From positions 165,689 to 229,688 of the forward strand of contig NZ_RKMH01000010.1 in NCBI RefSeq assembly GCF_003797185.1: a stretch of 64,000 nucleotides of DNA, read 5' to 3'. Both the position numbers and the translations under genes were made by a program. This document shows, piece by piece, positions 25,918-35,264 of the stretch. How positions within the stretch are numbered: position 1 is the first letter of the stretch; each line of letters begins with the position of its first letter. The DNA comes from Gordonia oryzae (lineage in GTDB: Bacteria > Actinomycetota > Actinomycetes > Mycobacteriales > Mycobacteriaceae). The notes below the pieces were generated by a model. It had not been told where the DNA came from, did not search any database, and saw nothing but the letters and a program-made list of their open reading frames with translations.

Positions 25918-27168
25918 GTGCGCAACCTACTCACCAACCCGACGTTCGGGCGGCTCTATCTGGCGCAGATCGTGTCGCTGGCCGGAACCGGACTGATGAC
26001 GGTCGCGCTGGGACTACTCGCCTACCGCCTGGCCGGCGATTCCGCGGCACAGATCCTCGGCACAGCGCTGGCGGTCAAGATGGTGGCGTATGTGGTGATG
26101 GCGCCGGTCATGCGCGCATGGCTGGCACGGTTGTCCCCGACCCGTGTGCTCGTCGGTGCCGATCTGACCCGCACTGCCATGGCAGCGTGTCTGCCGTGGG
26201 TGGAGCACACGTGGCAGGTCTATCTGCTCATCTTCGCCCTGCAGGCGGCGTCGGCAACATTCACGCCGACATTCTCCGCGACGCTGGCCCACGTCGTCGG
26301 CGACGAGGACGACTACACCGCCGCGGTCTCGGCGTCACGCGCCGCCTACGACCTCGAGGCGCTCCTGAGCCCGCTGCTCGCGGCCGCATTGTTGACCGTG
26401 TGGTCCTACTCGACACTCTTCGCCTGCACCGCAGTCGGTTTCGTGTGCTCAGCACTGCTGGTGCGCACCTCGGGACTACACCACACCCATCCCACTTCTC
26501 CGACGACGGCCACCTTTGTCGACAGGCTCGGCTCGGGTGTGCGAATCATGTTCGCCCACCGAGTGCTCCGTCGGATCTTGTGGGCCAACCTCGCCGTCGC
26601 GGCGGCGACCGCGGTGGTATTCGTCGGCACGGTGGTCTACGTCCGCGCCGATCTACACGGCAGCGATTCGACCGTCGCCGTCGCGCTGGCGGTCTTCGGC
26701 GGCGGATCGCTGGTGGCGACGCTGCTGGTACCCGTGCTGTCCCGTCGTGTGGGGGTGGCGACGGTCTTGCTTACCGGTGCGGGTACGTGCGCCGTCGGGT
26801 TGGCCGGTGCGGCCTGGTGGTTGGCCGCGCGGCCCAGCGCTGCGGCCCTGCTACCGACCTGGGTGGTGCTCGGCGCGGCCACCTCCATGGTCAACACCAC
26901 CGTGCCCCGACTGATCCGCGAGCGTACGCCGACGACGGTGCGCGACGACGTCTTCGCCGCGCAGTTCTCGTTGTCACACGCCGGGTTCCTGCTGACCTAC
27001 TCGATCGCCGGCTGGGGCCCGGCAGTCGTCGGTTCGGCCGCAACGGTCGGCGTCGTGGCCGTGCTGGCCGCGGTGGCCACCGGATTCGCCACCTGGACCG
27101 GCCGGGCCGCCACCGCCGACGAATCCGCATCGTCGCCCGCGCGGCTCGCGATCTCTCCCCTACGATGA
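25918..27168 (+). CDS. MFS exporter
   Basis: Major facilitator permease of about 416 residues with roughly 12 hydrophobic segments. It starts at GTG 25918, with AAGG at 25906-25909; an ATG at 25900 is an alternative, and the longer frame back to 25582 is antisense to nadB. The N-terminus VRNLLTNPTFGRLY leads straight into helix 1. It is coupled by ATGA to an ArsR-type sensor whose metal site is of the Zn/Ni/Co type, so export of a divalent metal or metal chelate is likely (inference). The alternative is a drug exporter. Confidence 0.8.
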   Translation: MRNLLTNPTFGRLYLAQIVSLAGTGLMTVALGLLAYRLAGDSAAQILGTALAVKMVAYVVMAPVMRAWLARLSPTRVLVGADLTRTAMAACLPWVEHTWQVYLLIFALQAASATFTPTFSATLAHVVGDEDDYTAAVSASRAAYDLEALLSPLLAAALLTVWSYSTLFACTAVGFVCSALLVRTSGLHHTHPTSPTTATFVDRLGSGVRIMFAHRVLRRILWANLAVAAATAVVFVGTVVYVRADLHGSDSTVAVALAVFGGGSLVATLLVPVLSRRVGVATVLLTGAGTCAVGLAGAAWWLAARPSAAALLPTWVVLGAATSMVNTTVPRLIRERTPTTVRDDVFAAQFSLSHAGFLLTYSIAGWGPAVVGSAATVGVVAVLAAVATGFATWTGRAATADESASSPARLAISPLR

Positions 27169-27224
27169 CCCACGGCGCGCGTCGAGCCGCCGCACCGCAC
27201 GCGAGGTCAGGTGGACGAGGTCAG

Positions 27225-27584
27225 ATGAAGGTCGAGGACGACTCGCCGACGCCGAGTCTGCACCATCGTGTACACGCCGACCCCGAGCTTCTCGGCACCG
27301 CGGCGTCGACCTTCTCGATGCTCGCCGACCCCACACGCCTACACCTATTGTGGCTGCTCACCAAGGGTGAGGCCGATGTCTCCGCGCTTACCGCAGCGGT
27401 CGGCGCGTCACGTACCGCGGTCAGTCAGCACCTGGCCAAACTGCGTTTCACCGGCCTCGTCGACACCCGCCGCGACGGCCGCCGCGTGATCTATCGCATC
27501 CGCGACGGTCACGTGAGCCGTCTCGTCGCCGAGGCGATCAATCACGCCGATCATCGTCTCACCGGAGAACCCGCCCACGGGTAG
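27225..27584 (+). CDS. ArsR/SmtB-family metal sensor with CzrA/NmtR-type alpha5 site
   Basis: Winged-helix repressor of about 119 residues. The recognition helix region reads ASRTAVSQHLAKLR. The last helix contains Asp-x-His, then His 11 and His 14 residues after the first His (DGH ... HADH), exactly the spacing of the Zn/Co/Ni site of CzrA and NmtR. No Cys is present, so it is not an arsenic sensor. ATG 27225 has GAGG upstream; ATG 27165 overlapping the MFS stop is an alternative that adds 20 residues. It probably represses its own operon at the palindrome 25882-25897. Confidence 0.87.
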   Translation: MKVEDDSPTPSLHHRVHADPELLGTAASTFSMLADPTRLHLLWLLTKGEADVSALTAAVGASRTAVSQHLAKLRFTGLVDTRRDGRRVIYRIRDGHVSRLVAEAINHADHRLTGEPAHG

Positions 27585-27649
27585 CACCGGACGCGCCGCA
27601 AGCCGGGTGGACGAGGTGACGCTCGGTACACTGGCCGACGGTGACGATC

Positions 27650-29080
27650 ATGAACAAGCCCCTAGTCAACACCCCGCGCACGGAGTCCTCCGGTCTTCTC
27701 GATCCGCATGAGAAGGGAGTGGCGCGCACGCAGTTGCGGCCGGTGTCGCCCCTGTCGGAGGCGTATCGATTCGGCTCGACGGCCGTGCACGCAACAGCCG
27801 GAGTGGCCCGGTTCGCGCTCGGCACCGCCGCCGACGCGCTGCGGCTGCGCCCGCCGACCGCACAGCGCACGGCCCGACGCGCAGCCCACGAGATCCGCAC
27901 CACCTTCGAGCATCTCGGCCCCACCTACGTGAAGCTCGGTCAGTTGATCGCATCGAGCCCGGGAGTCTTCACCGAGACCCTGGCCTCGGAGTTCGAGTCG
28001 CTGCTCGACCGGGTCTCCCCGGCCGACGATGCCGACATCCGTGCACTGTTCATCGAGGAGTTCGGGCGGCCGCCCGAGGACGTGTTCGCGACCTTCGACA
28101 CCGAGCCGATCGCGTCGGCGTCGATCGCCCAGGTCCACACGGCCACACTCGCCGACGGCACCGAGGTGGTCGTCAAGATCCAGCGGCCGGGCATCGGCGA
28201 GCGGCTGGCACCCGATGTCGCCATCCTCGATCGGTTCGCGGCGCTGGCCGAACTATCGGAGTACGGTCGCATGCTCAGCGCCCGGCACGTCGTCGAGGAC
28301 TTCGCGACCGGTCTCGACGCCGAACTGGATTTCCGCAATGAGGCATCGACAATGCGCGAATGGTACGAATGCCTGCGCCCGGGCCCGTTTGGCGACCGGG
28401 TGCGCGTGCCCGCCGTCTACGACGAGTTCACCACCGCCCGCGTGCTCACGATGGAGCGCATCTACGCCACTCGCATCGACGATGCCGCCGCAGTCCGCGC
28501 CGCCGGGCACGACGGTGTTGCGCTGTGTCGCAATCTCCTGCTGTCCCTTCTGGAATCGGCGTTCCACGGTGGCCTGTTCCACGGCGACCTGCACGCGGGC
28601 AATGTGCTGGTGGACGATGCGGGCCGACTGGTGCTGCTCGACTTCGGCATCGTCGGACGGTTCACCCCCCGCACCCGGCGCATCCTGCGTCAGCTCGTCG
28701 TGGATCTGATCGTGCGCAACGACTACGAATCGGCCGGCCGCGCGATCTTCCTGCTCGGCGCGGTACGCAATCCGGGCTCGACCACGGCGGGCGGCGCCGA
28801 CATCGAGAGAGTGGCCAAGCCGTTGTCGGGCACCGACCTCGGCTCGATGAGTTACACCGATCTGGGTCGTCAGCTCGCCGACGTCGCGCGCGCCCACGAC
28901 GCCCGGCTGCCGCGCGAGCTGGTATTGGTGGGCAAGCAACTCCTCTACGTCGAGAGGTACATGAAGCTGCTGGCCCCGCGGTGGAAGGCAATGAGCGACC
29001 GCGAGATCTACGGATACATGGCCGGGATCATGAAAGAAGCCGAGCACGATCGTCGGTCGGCGGTATCGGCGGGCCGCTGA
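27650..29080 (+). CDS. AarF/UbiB (ABC1) family kinase-like protein
   Basis: Atypical protein-kinase-like protein of 476 residues. It has the family's KLGQ motif (YVKLGQLIASSPG, near residue 100), the nucleotide lysine in VVVKIQRPG, the catalytic FHGDLHAGN, and the DFG metal motif in LLDFGIVG. Relatives act in ubiquinone or menaquinone and lipid metabolism. Whether it phosphorylates protein or merely uses ATP to handle lipids is not known. A GTG at 27641 is an alternative start. Confidence 0.88.
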   Translation: MNKPLVNTPRTESSGLLDPHEKGVARTQLRPVSPLSEAYRFGSTAVHATAGVARFALGTAADALRLRPPTAQRTARRAAHEIRTTFEHLGPTYVKLGQLIASSPGVFTETLASEFESLLDRVSPADDADIRALFIEEFGRPPEDVFATFDTEPIASASIAQVHTATLADGTEVVVKIQRPGIGERLAPDVAILDRFAALAELSEYGRMLSARHVVEDFATGLDAELDFRNEASTMREWYECLRPGPFGDRVRVPAVYDEFTTARVLTMERIYATRIDDAAAVRAAGHDGVALCRNLLLSLLESAFHGGLFHGDLHAGNVLVDDAGRLVLLDFGIVGRFTPRTRRILRQLVVDLIVRNDYESAGRAIFLLGAVRNPGSTTAGGADIERVAKPLSGTDLGSMSYTDLGRQLADVARAHDARLPRELVLVGKQLLYVERYMKLLAPRWKAMSDREIYGYMAGIMKEAEHDRRSAVSAGR

Positions 29081-29189
29081 GCCGATGGGCGAGGCGTTGG
29101 ACCGTACCACCGGCACCCGCCATTAGGGTGGAACGCAGCCGCGAGCGCCCGACGACGGCTCGACGTCGCCAACCTGAGGGAGACGATTG

Positions 29190-30773
29190 ATGAAACGAGT
29201 GTTGCCGGCGCTGCTGGCGTTTTTCGGCGTGGCATGTGTCACCGCTGCGATCGCCATTCCGCTGGCCCTGGTCCCGCAGCTCCGGGTGGTTCCGCTCGAT
29301 CTCGACATCACGTCCAATGCGACCAGCGTGCCTGCCGACGGTTCTCCCGGTGAACGCTTCCCGGCGGTCATCTTCGATCGCTGCTCGATTGGTCAGGCCA
29401 AGGCCAAAACCTTGCAGGCGCACCTGACTCAGCAACGCCGGTCGGTGATCGTCGACCCATCAGATCGGCGGCAAGCCACCATCCAGTCCGCACAGACCGT
29501 GCAGGTCGACCGAACGCGCACCGCAGGCGGCGACGAGGCGGCGCCTGCGGCGCCCACGGCCGACGGCGACCTGCAATGCAACGACGGCCTGTTGACCGCG
29601 ACCATTGACCGGGTGTCGGTGAGCCGCAAGACCTCGGTACCCAATGGCACCGTCAGCTCCCTGCAGGTCGAGGCCGCGCCCAAGGGAGTCGACGCCAAGG
29701 ACGTGTCGGTGCAGCTCACCAACCGCAAGGGATTCCAGTACAAGTTTCCGTTCGACACGAAGAAGCGTTCGTATCTCTACTACGACCTCACTACCCGCCA
29801 GGACACCGATGCCGCGTTCGTCGGGGAGGAGACCATCGACGGCGTCAAGACCTACCACTTCCGGAGCCAGGTACCCGAGACCGACCTGTCGACACTGCCC
29901 AACCCGCAGAACGAAGCAGCGCTCGGCACCATGCTGACGATGCCGGCGAAGTGGTGGGGCATCTCCGGAGCCGGCGTGCGGCCCAACCAGCAGGTCAACA
30001 TGCACCGCTACGCAAGCGCCACCCGCGAGGTCTGGGTGGAGCCGGAGACCGGCACCATCGTCGACGGCCGTGAGGAGCAACATCAGTACTTCCGGTCGCC
30101 GTACAAGGACGATGACTCCACCCCGGCCGCGGTACGCAACTATCAACTCGACGCGCTGAAAGGCACCTTCGCCTGGACCGACGACACCGTCTCCGAGCAG
30201 ACGTCGAAAGCCAAGCACTACATGGGTTTGCTGAAACTCGGTAATTTCTGGTTACCGCTGATCCTGGGCATCGTCGGGGTGCTCCTGCTGCTCGCATGGC
30301 TGCTGTTGCTGCTGCGCGCCCGCCGCACCCGCCCGACCGATACCGACAACGACCCGGACGGTGAGGCTCTGCGGGACGGCGGACGCGGCGGCGAGGTGCC
30401 CGACCCTGGCGAGCCCGGATGGGGCGCGCCCGGCTCGGATGAGCCGACGGCCGTCGTGCCGGCGAGCGGTGCCGCTTCAGCGACGGCACCGACGGCGGTC
30501 ATCGCCTCCCAGCGCTCTCGGCACAGCGCGCCGCAGTCCCCCAATCCCGCGGACGACGACAGCGCCTATCTCTGGGATCGGCCCACCCAACGCATCTCCC
30601 GCGTCGAGGGACCGGCACCGAAGATCGACGGCGATCGGGACTTCCGTTCGATCGACGATTCACCTTCGGCGTCAACGGGTTCCGAGGACGTCGCCCATGA
30701 GGGCGGCGCCCACGAGAAGGGCGATCCCACGGACGGTGAAACGACGGTCTTCCGGCGGCCGCCAGCGGAGTAG
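29190..30773 (+). CDS. DUF3068 (PorA-like) membrane-anchored protein
   Basis: 527-residue protein. An N-terminal hydrophobic segment (residues about 5-30) precedes a large extracytoplasmic beta-rich domain of about 320 residues. A strong membrane helix follows near residues 350-375, then a disordered acidic and proline-rich cytoplasmic tail of 150 residues. The domain is that of the DUF3068/PorA-like family of mycolic-acid bacteria. GAGGGAGA at 29176-29183 supports ATG 29190. The neighbouring mycolyltransferase fits a cell-envelope role. Confidence 0.8.
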   Translation: MKRVLPALLAFFGVACVTAAIAIPLALVPQLRVVPLDLDITSNATSVPADGSPGERFPAVIFDRCSIGQAKAKTLQAHLTQQRRSVIVDPSDRRQATIQSAQTVQVDRTRTAGGDEAAPAAPTADGDLQCNDGLLTATIDRVSVSRKTSVPNGTVSSLQVEAAPKGVDAKDVSVQLTNRKGFQYKFPFDTKKRSYLYYDLTTRQDTDAAFVGEETIDGVKTYHFRSQVPETDLSTLPNPQNEAALGTMLTMPAKWWGISGAGVRPNQQVNMHRYASATREVWVEPETGTIVDGREEQHQYFRSPYKDDDSTPAAVRNYQLDALKGTFAWTDDTVSEQTSKAKHYMGLLKLGNFWLPLILGIVGVLLLLAWLLLLLRARRTRPTDTDNDPDGEALRDGGRGGEVPDPGEPGWGAPGSDEPTAVVPASGAASATAPTAVIASQRSRHSAPQSPNPADDDSAYLWDRPTQRISRVEGPAPKIDGDRDFRSIDDSPSASTGSEDVAHEGGAHEKGDPTDGETTVFRRPPAE

Positions 30774-31064
30774 CCGATAGCGGCCTGTCGTCGTGGCGGG
30801 TCTGTCGTGGCGGGCGATCCGACTGAACCTCTGCCGAGATGAGTGGGCGAGCATATGCGGCGCCTCCGGGTGCACCGGGTTGCGCCCTGGGCGGCGCAGT
30901 CGCCGCAGTGCTGATCCTCCACGTCGGTCGCCGCACGGCAGCGTCGCGCACGTGCTCTCCCCGACACGGGCGCCGCACCTGGCCGCCACCTCGGGGCAGC
31001 CGGGCACGCGCACGTACCCGGTCCGCCGACCGATGTAGATCGCCGCAGACCCGTCGCAACGAAC
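30774..31064. other. Intergenic region
   Basis: About 290 very GC-rich bases after the DUF3068 gene. No reading frame has a convincing start or domain. It ends in the terminator at 31065-31101. Confidence 0.4.
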
Positions 31065-31101
31065 AACGAGGGCCGGTGATCAATGATCACCGGCCCTCGT
31101 T
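31065..31101. terminator. 17-bp hairpin terminator between convergent genes
   Basis: Arms 31065-31081 and 31085-31101 are perfectly complementary with a 3-base loop, and the right arm ends in TT. It lies between the DUF3068 gene (+) and the mycolyltransferase (−) and probably serves both. Confidence 0.75.
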
Positions 31102-31149
31102 CGTGTTCAACGGAAACCCTCCCGGGGCGCCCGAATCCTGATCAGTTGA

Positions 31150-32109
31150 TCAGAAGAACGCCGGGGCGAAGGTGGTACGCCAGGACTGTTTGAAATCGCT
31201 CTGCCAGTAGGTCCACCAGTGATCGCCGTCCGGGGTGATGTTGGTGGTGAGGTGGATCGGCAGTGTTTGCAGGCGGGCGATGTAGATCCGGCTGCTGGTC
31301 GACGCCGCCACCTCAAGCGGGACCATCTGGGCGAAGTGCACCGGATTGAAGTTCGCGCTGCCCGGCGTGATCGACGAGTCGTACTTGCTGCCCATGCCGG
31401 AGCCTGACGAGACGTAGACGTAATGACCGGAGAGGTTGCCCGCCGAGAGGAACGGGTCGTTCTGGAACCACTCGCCGGCCGGGTAGATGCCCCACATGTT
31501 GTTGGGGTCGCCGCCCATCGTCGAGACCGAGGCCTGGATGCCCTGGGTGAAACCGGGCATGGTCACCGTCGGGTAGCCGCTGTAGGACGCCACGGCCTTG
31601 TAGAAGCCCGGGTGACGCGACGCCAGGTTCAGCGCGGAGGTGCCCGACATCGACAAGCCGGCGATGCCGTTGCGACGGTTGTCGCTGTTGTGCTGCTTGG
31701 CCATGTAGGCGGGCAGTTCGCGAGTCAGGAACGTTTCCCACTTATTGATGCCCAGCTTCGGGTCGGGACGCTCCCAGTTGGTGTAGAAGCTGCCGCCACC
31801 GCCGAACGGGATCACGACATTGGTGCCCTTACCGCCCATCCAGCGGGCCACGTCGGTGTTGATCAGCCAGCCGCTGCTGTTATTGGGCGCACGCAGACCG
31901 TCGAGCAGATAGAGGGTCGGCTTGGGTCCTCCGCCTCCTCCGTCAACGATGCACACGGGCACGGAGCGGTGCATGGCGGCGGAGTAGACGTTCTCCACTC
32001 CACAGCCGTTGGCAGCATGGGCGGCTGGCGCGGCAACCGTGGTGACACCGGCAAGGGCGGCAACGGCCACCATTCCCGCCACCAGGCGCTTACGGGCGCG
32101 AGTCAGCAT
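31150..32109 (-). CDS. Secreted mycolyltransferase (antigen 85-like)
   Basis: Esterase-fold mycolyltransferase of 319 residues that moves mycolic acids between trehalose esters and arabinogalactan in the cell envelope. The signal peptide spans about 32 residues and ends AAPAAHA. The nucleophile is in GLSMSGTSAL near residue 155 and the catalytic His in DGDHWWTYW near residue 300, as in Ag85. ATG 32109 follows a weak AAGGA. The gene is monocistronic with a hairpin at 31065-31101 downstream. Its presence identifies a mycolate-producing host. Confidence 0.93.
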   Translation of the reverse strand: MLTRARKRLVAGMVAVAALAGVTTVAAPAAHAANGCGVENVYSAAMHRSVPVCIVDGGGGGPKPTLYLLDGLRAPNNSSGWLINTDVARWMGGKGTNVVIPFGGGGSFYTNWERPDPKLGINKWETFLTRELPAYMAKQHNSDNRRNGIAGLSMSGTSALNLASRHPGFYKAVASYSGYPTVTMPGFTQGIQASVSTMGGDPNNMWGIYPAGEWFQNDPFLSAGNLSGHYVYVSSGSGMGSKYDSSITPGSANFNPVHFAQMVPLEVAASTSSRIYIARLQTLPIHLTTNITPDGDHWWTYWQSDFKQSWRTTFAPAFF

Positions 32110-32476
32110 ATGTTGTCAATCCTTACGATCGTGACCCGAGCGGGCTCGTTCACATGGGTGGTGCGGGGTGGTGGCGGCTCTCCGCCCGGGACGATCCCCG
32201 TCGCGGCCGATAGTAACGGCCCCATAACACCGCGGCAAAGGCGTTCGAGGGGCCACCACCCACTGCGACAGATGCTGCCAGGCTCGGGTGATGGCCGTCA
32301 CCTGCGCCAATCACGGTTGAACGTCGACTTGATCACATCGGAGAAGGAATCCCGAGATGCGGTCCGAAATGTCCTGAGAGTCCTCAAAGAGTTGTCGGTG
32401 AATGCCTGATGTCCCGCACCGGTGCCGATCAGGTGTCGAGCGCATTAGTGTCGGTATCGACTCTCAGGGAGGTCCA
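32110..32476. other. Divergent promoter region
   Basis: About 370 bases between the mycolyltransferase (−) and the FAD dehydrogenase (+). It must hold both promoters, but I cannot place convincing −35/−10 pairs. No coding sequence is apparent. Confidence 0.4.
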
Positions 32477-34138
32477 GTGACTCAGCAGCAGGCCGACGCC
32501 ATCGTCGTCGGTGCCGGTTTGGCCGGACTTGTCGCCACCTACGAACTCACCCGTGCCGGACGCACGGTGATCGTCGTCGATCAGGAGAACCGCAACAATC
32601 TCGGCGGGCAGGCGTTCTGGTCGTTGGGTGGGCTGTTCCTCGTCGACACCCCCGAGCAACGGCGTCTCGGTATTCACGACTCCGCCGAGTTGGCGCTGCA
32701 GGACTGGATGGGCTCGGCCGGCTTCGACCGCGACGACGAAGACTACTGGCCGCGGCAGTGGGCCCGCGCCTACGTCGACTTCGCCGCGACCGAGAAGCGG
32801 CAGTACCTGCACGACCTCGGCCTGCGGGCACCGCTGGTGGGATGGGCCGAGCGCGGCGGCGGATTCGCCGATGGCCACGGCAACTCGGTACCGCGATTCC
32901 ATCTGACGTGGGGCACCGGCCCGGAGGTGGTGCGAATATTCGCCGAGCCGGTGCTCGACGCCGAGCGGCGCGGTCTGGTCGAGTTCCGTTTCCGCCATCG
33001 CGTCGACGATCTCGTCGTTGACGACGGTATGGCGGTCGGGGTCAGGGGCGCCCTGCTCGAGCCCACCGACCTCGAGCGAGGGAAGGCGTCGAGCCGCGAG
33101 GTGGTCGGCGACTTCGAGATCCGCGCCGGCGCCGTCGTGCTCACCACCGGCGGGATTGGCCACAACCATGACCTGATCCGCAAGAACTGGCCGGTGGAGC
33201 GACTCGGGCCGGCGCCGAAGACGATGATCGCCGGCGTGCCCGCCCACGTGGACGGCCGGATGCTCGGCATCGCCGAGGACGCGGGTGCGAGTCTGGTGAA
33301 TCGCGACCGAATGTGGCACTACACCGAAGGCATCATCAATTGGGACCCGATTTGGCCCAACCACGCCATCCGGATCATTCCCGGACCCTCGTCGATCTGG
33401 CTCGACGCCAACGGCGACCGGCTGGCCCCGCCGAACTTCCCCGGCTTTGATACCAACTCGACAATGAAGGCGATCCTCGCGACCGGTCACGACTACTCGT
33501 GGTTCATACTCACGCAGTCGATCATCGAGAAGGAGTTCATGCTCTCGGGCTCCGAGCAGAATCCGGATCTGACGCGCAAGGATCTCAAGTTTGCCGCCAA
33601 GAGTCGTCTGGCCAAGGGTGCCCCGGGACCGGTGGCCGCGTTCGTCGAACACGGTGAGGATTTCGTCGTCGCCGACAACCTCGCCGAACTCGTGCACGGG
33701 ATGAACAAGATCACCCGCGGCCCACAGGTGGATCTACAAAAGGTCGAACGCATCATCTCCGCTCGTGACGCCGACGTCGACAACAAGTTCTCCAAGGACG
33801 CGCAGCTCATGGCCATCACCAACGCGCGACAGTATCTCGGCGACAAAGCGGCCCGGGTGGCCAAACCGCACAAGATCCTCGACCCCGAGCACGGCCCACT
33901 GATCGCGGTGCGGCTGAACATCTTGACCCGCAAGACGCTCGGCGGACTCGAGACCAACCTCGACTCGGCGGTCATGCGTCCCGACGGTTCGGTCTTCGAG
34001 GGCCTCTACGCCGCAGGCGAGGTTGCCGGTTTCGGCGGTGGCGGCGTCCACGGCTACAACGCGCTCGAGGGCACCTTCCTCGGCGGATGCATCTTCTCCG
34101 GCCGGGTCGCGGGCCGGGCGATCGCACGCCGGAGGTAA
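32477..34138 (+). CDS. FAD-binding dehydrogenase (fumarate reductase/ketosteroid dehydrogenase-like)
   Basis: Flavoprotein of about 553 residues. The FAD motif VVGAGLAGLVATYEL is at residues about 10-25, and the C-terminus has the usual GLYAAGEVAGFGGGG segment. It belongs to the FAD_binding_2 group that includes 3-ketosteroid dehydrogenases and fumarate reductase subunits, but the substrate is not set by sequence. GTG 32477 has GGGAGG five bases upstream and is preferred over the in-frame ATG-type start at 32402. Confidence 0.82.
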   Translation: MTQQQADAIVVGAGLAGLVATYELTRAGRTVIVVDQENRNNLGGQAFWSLGGLFLVDTPEQRRLGIHDSAELALQDWMGSAGFDRDDEDYWPRQWARAYVDFAATEKRQYLHDLGLRAPLVGWAERGGGFADGHGNSVPRFHLTWGTGPEVVRIFAEPVLDAERRGLVEFRFRHRVDDLVVDDGMAVGVRGALLEPTDLERGKASSREVVGDFEIRAGAVVLTTGGIGHNHDLIRKNWPVERLGPAPKTMIAGVPAHVDGRMLGIAEDAGASLVNRDRMWHYTEGIINWDPIWPNHAIRIIPGPSSIWLDANGDRLAPPNFPGFDTNSTMKAILATGHDYSWFILTQSIIEKEFMLSGSEQNPDLTRKDLKFAAKSRLAKGAPGPVAAFVEHGEDFVVADNLAELVHGMNKITRGPQVDLQKVERIISARDADVDNKFSKDAQLMAITNARQYLGDKAARVAKPHKILDPEHGPLIAVRLNILTRKTLGGLETNLDSAVMRPDGSVFEGLYAAGEVAGFGGGGVHGYNALEGTFLGGCIFSGRVAGRAIARRR

Positions 34139-34261
34139 CCGGGCCCCGGGGACGCCGGGGTCGGCGGGATTGCGCCACGTTCACTCTTGTGAATATCCTT
34201 GTCTCCTATTCGACATTTGACGCGAGGGGTGCCCTGCGCCGACGACGATCCGGGGGGTTCG

Positions 34262-34636
34262 ATGCCATATCTGGGACTGTTCACATTGCTTGTACTGATC
34301 GCCGCGCTCGTGGACATCATCAGCACCGACGACGCCCTGGTGCGGGGGTTGCCGAAGGTCGCCTGGGTGTTGCTGGTCATCGTCCTTCCGCTTGTCGGTG
34401 CGCTGGTGTGGATCGGCTGGGGCCGTCCGATGTCGTCGGATCGGCCACGGCGCGCGAACAGCGGCGCCGCCGCGGACTTCCCCGAGTACGACAGGCCGGG
34501 GCGCTACGTGCCAGCAGATCCCGAGGCAGATCGCGCCTTCCTGCAAAGCCTGCGTGATCGCGCTGAGGAACAGCGGCGGATCGCCCGCGAACAAGAACGC
34601 CGCGCACGTGGGGCCGACGGCGGAACCGACACCTGA
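34262..34636 (+). CDS. Small membrane protein with PLD-nuclease N-terminal-type domain
   Basis: 124-residue protein with two hydrophobic helices (residues about 5-22 and 35-55) followed by a charged, Arg/Glu-rich cytoplasmic tail predicted as coiled coil. The double-helix unit ending LVWIGWGRP is typical of the PLDc_N domain, usually found without the nuclease in actinobacteria. GGGGGG directly upstream supports ATG 34262. Confidence 0.72.
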   Translation: MPYLGLFTLLVLIAALVDIISTDDALVRGLPKVAWVLLVIVLPLVGALVWIGWGRPMSSDRPRRANSGAAADFPEYDRPGRYVPADPEADRAFLQSLRDRAEEQRRIAREQERRARGADGGTDT

Positions 34637-34725
34637 TAATCGGTGAAAATGGTTGCCTGTTATCACCTTTCGCAGGGTCACCTCAGCAACCACAACCATC
34701 CGGGCAGTCGGATAGGGCAGACGAC

Positions 34726-35240
34726 GTGCCGGTGCCGCAGACGATCGTGGCACGCAAAACAGCACACGCCCGAATCCTGGCGACGACGATCACCGAGGGC
34801 GGTGGGTCCGGTTCTCGTGAGCCGGTACACACCGCGCCGGCCACCCCGGTCGATCTGCTCTGCACATTGAGGCCGATCGGGCCGAACTGTGTTACCAACT
34901 CAGCAGACTGGCCATGAACGATCTCGGCGACACGATCGCCGTCGGCGACGAAGACCCGGGCACTCGCCGGCGGCAGTTACGTCGCCATCCGGCCCCACCC
35001 TCTCCCCCCTAGCGCCACTCAAAGACGTCCGCGACTACCTCGAGGCGTTCCGTCATGCGCTCTCGACACTCCCGCTCGCCGTCGTCGACGGCCCAAAGTC
35101 GATGGCGTGTCCGCCGAGGTCTACAACCTGATCAACGAGAACTCCCACCACAGCCATCCGGTCGGTCAGCACAACGGCAATCCCTCTGAGACCGATGTAG
35201 CACCACCGGCAAACCGTTCGCCGAGAGAACGTCACGTTGC
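34726..35240 (+). pseudogene. Possible decayed gene, family not recognised
   Basis: Four short stretches that read like protein lie in order on the + strand but in changing frames. They begin at 34726 (HARILATTITEGGG), about 34870 (ADRAELCYQLSRLAMNDL), about 35020 (LKDVRDYLEAFRHALSTL) and about 35110 (VSAEVYNLINENSHHSHP). This fits a gene with at least three frameshifts. No intact reading frame covers the 630-base gap between flanking genes. Confidence 0.3.
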
Positions 35241-35264
35241 TACCGTCGATCACGTGATCGCCCC

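Noticed and set aside
29460..30218. A 252-residue − strand frame
   Set aside because: Antisense to the DUF3068 gene.
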